Below are positions 6,966 through 7,939 of a stretch of 7,939 nucleotides of DNA, piece after piece. A program made the translations under genes and the position numbers. Numbering within the stretch: the first letter of the stretch is position 1; every line of letters starts with the position of its first letter. A model generated the notes under the pieces. The model was not told the origin of the DNA. It ran no database searches and saw only the letters and a list, made by a program, of their open reading frames with translations. Source of the stretch: Bathymodiolus azoricus thioautotrophic gill symbiont (GTDB taxonomy: Bacteria; Pseudomonadota; Gammaproteobacteria; PS1; Pseudothioglobaceae); the NCBI RefSeq assembly GCF_001298715.1, contig NZ_CDSC02000319.1, positions 1-7,939 of the forward strand, given 5' to 3'.

Positions 6966-7855
6966 AGCAAACCATCGGCAACACGCCTTTGGTTAAATTA
7001 CAAAGACTCAACCCCAATAAATCTAACACTATTTTGCTCAAACTTGAGGGTAATAACCCTGCTGGATCGGTAAAAGACCGTACGGCATTAAATATGATTA
7101 CCCAAGCCGAGGGGCGCGGTGAAATCAGTACAGGCGATACCTTGATTGAAGCCACCAGTGGCAATACGGGGATTGCCTTAGCGATGGTGGCAGCGATTAA
7201 AGGCTATAAAATGATATTGATTATGCCTGAAAATCTCTCTCAAGAGCGTAGGGATGCGATGGCGGCGTATGGTGCTGAGTTGATTTTAGTCAGCGAAGCA
7301 GCGGGGATGGAAGGTGCACGAGATTTAGCCGACACCATGGAAAAAGACGGCAAAGGTAAGCAACTTGACCAATTCTCTAATAGGGATAATTCAGGTGCGC
7401 ACATCAACACAACTGCACAAGAAATATGGCAAGACACGAATGGCGAGGTTACGCATTTTGTCTCGGCTATGGGGACGACTGGCACGATTATGGGTGTATC
7501 TGAAACACTCAAAAAGCATAACAAAACCATTCAAATCATCGGTGTACAACCTGAAGACGGGGCAAAAATTGCAGGCATTCGTCGCTGGCCAACACAATAT
7601 TTACCAAAAATATTTGACGCCACTAAAGTTGATACAATAATGGATGTCTCACAAGTTGCTACCGAACAAACCACCCGTGATTTAGCCACGCAAGAAGGTA
7701 TTTTTGCTGGTGTATCGTCTGGTGGTGCTGTGTCTGCTGCTATTGAGCTATCTAAGCAAGTGGATAATGCTGTGATTGTGACTATCGCTTGCGACCGAGG
7801 AGATAGGTACCTTTCTACTGGGTTATTTAATGTAATTACCCTAATCCAAAAATAG
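6947..7855 (+). CDS. cysM: Cysteine synthase B (O-acetylserine sulfhydrylase, PLP-dependent)
   Basis: Makes cysteine from O-acetyl-L-serine and sulfide; CysM enzymes can also use thiosulfate to form S-sulfocysteine. Fold-type II PLP enzyme of 302 residues, the normal length. PLP-binding K43 lies in AGSVKDR (39-45), substrate loop TSGNTG at 70-75, phosphate-binding GTTGT at 176-180, and GVSSGG at 255-260. CysM rather than CysK is indicated by GIRRWP (210-215) and IACDRGDRYLSTG (280-292), and by a nearly E. coli-identical opening (TIEQTIGNTPLVKLQR). That conservation fixes the ATG even though it lies 19 nt inside the preceding gene and has only a distant TGGA (6931-6934) as a ribosome site. Expression therefore probably depends on translation of the companion gene. 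Composition returns to that of the flanking housekeeping genes. Confidence 0.96.
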   Translation: MQYKTIEQTIGNTPLVKLQRLNPNKSNTILLKLEGNNPAGSVKDRTALNMITQAEGRGEISTGDTLIEATSGNTGIALAMVAAIKGYKMILIMPENLSQERRDAMAAYGAELILVSEAAGMEGARDLADTMEKDGKGKQLDQFSNRDNSGAHINTTAQEIWQDTNGEVTHFVSAMGTTGTIMGVSETLKKHNKTIQIIGVQPEDGAKIAGIRRWPTQYLPKIFDATKVDTIMDVSQVATEQTTRDLATQEGIFAGVSSGGAVSAAIELSKQVDNAVIVTIACDRGDRYLSTGLFNVITLIQK

Positions 7856-7882
7856 AAATCAAAAAAACACACAAACCCCAAC

Positions 7883-7891
7883 TGGTATAAT
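7883..7891 (+). promoter_or_regulatory. Extended -10 promoter motif for a gene beyond the window
   Basis: TGG plus perfect TATAAT (7886-7891), the same 9-mer as the hom promoter, lies 28 nt after the cysM stop. No good -35 is visible. The expected transcript would start near 7898 and run rightward through the hairpin at 7913-7929 into sequence outside the window, so the downstream gene starts its own unit. Confidence 0.55.
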
Positions 7892-7912
7892 GATTTCAAC
7901 CAAAAAACCGTC

Positions 7913-7929
7913 TTCACCCATTGGGTGAA
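7913..7929 (+). repeat. Perfect 7-bp inverted repeat in a probable 5' leader
   Basis: TTCACCC and GGGTGAA are exact reverse complements separated by ATT. The hairpin would begin about 15 nt after the expected start of the transcript from the motif at 7883-7891. No T-run follows on the + strand, so it is not a standard terminator for cysM. It may be an operator-like palindrome or a leader stem. On the opposite strand six T residues occur about 5 nt beyond the stem, a poor terminator for any leftward transcript entering the window. Confidence 0.45.
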
Positions 7930-7939
7930 AACACAAAAG

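Noticed and set aside
1..7882. A 10-bp inverted match between the window start (1-10, GTTGGGGTTT) and 7873-7882
   Set aside because: One copy is at the end of murD and the other in an unrelated intergenic region. The match is short and coincides with an arbitrary window edge, so chance is the simplest explanation.
7531..7917. A 128-codon leftward open frame overlapping the 3' half of cysM
   Set aside because: It lies antisense to well-conserved cysM codons, has a composition typical of a shadow frame and matches no recognisable family.
7856..7939. A rho-independent terminator for cysM
   Set aside because: The only stem (7913-7929) is followed by A-rich rather than T-rich sequence on the + strand and lies downstream of a promoter motif.

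Overview
The window is about 7.9 kb of compact, AT-leaning bacterial chromosome. The proteins are gammaproteobacterial in character: YccA and RppH follow the E. coli proteins closely from end to end, CysM starts with the same residues, and MurD, Hom and ThrC are full length. The low GC, tight packing and gene set would fit a sulfur-oxidising SUP05/Thioglobus-type lineage or a related symbiont. That placement is inference from general resemblance, not a database result.

Layout. murD (10-1314) reads leftward. It is separated by a 59 bp divergent intergenic region from a rightward series: yccA (1374-2039), rppH (2070-2609), hom (2674-3951), thrC (3964-5028), an uncharacterised SMC/ABC-like ATPase (5035-6414), a small companion protein (6417-6965) and cysM (6947-7855). 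The last 84 bp hold a strong extended -10 promoter motif and a perfect 7-bp hairpin. They look like the leader of a gene that starts beyond the window.

How the genes work together. hom and thrC are two steps of threonine synthesis, and thrB (the step between them) is not here. cysM makes cysteine. Together they form an amino-acid unit whose likely promoter is the extended -10 TGGTATAAT before hom. From hom to cysM the gaps are 12 nt, 6 nt, 2 nt and a 19-nt overlap, so one polycistronic message is likely. yccA (modulator of the FtsH membrane protease), rppH (RNA 5'-end pyrophosphohydrolase) and murD (peptidoglycan precursor synthesis) are ordinary housekeeping genes.

The standout is the two-gene module at 5035-6965, wedged between thrC and cysM. 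It pairs an OLD/AAA_15-type ATPase with a roughly 182-residue protein containing a putative degenerate PD-(D/E)XK-like core. In sampled rows the module has about 25-30% GC, against about 38-58% in the sampled rows of the biosynthetic genes around it. It has no promoter or clear Shine-Dalgarno sites of its own and is fused tightly into the operon. An ATPase plus a small putative nuclease is the architecture of several anti-phage systems (Septu, PARIS and RloA/RloB-like pairs). The companion does not show the HNH or TOPRIM motifs of those systems, so this is a candidate undescribed defence or DNA-processing pair. No RNA genes, CRISPR arrays, insertion sequences or complete terminators were recognised.
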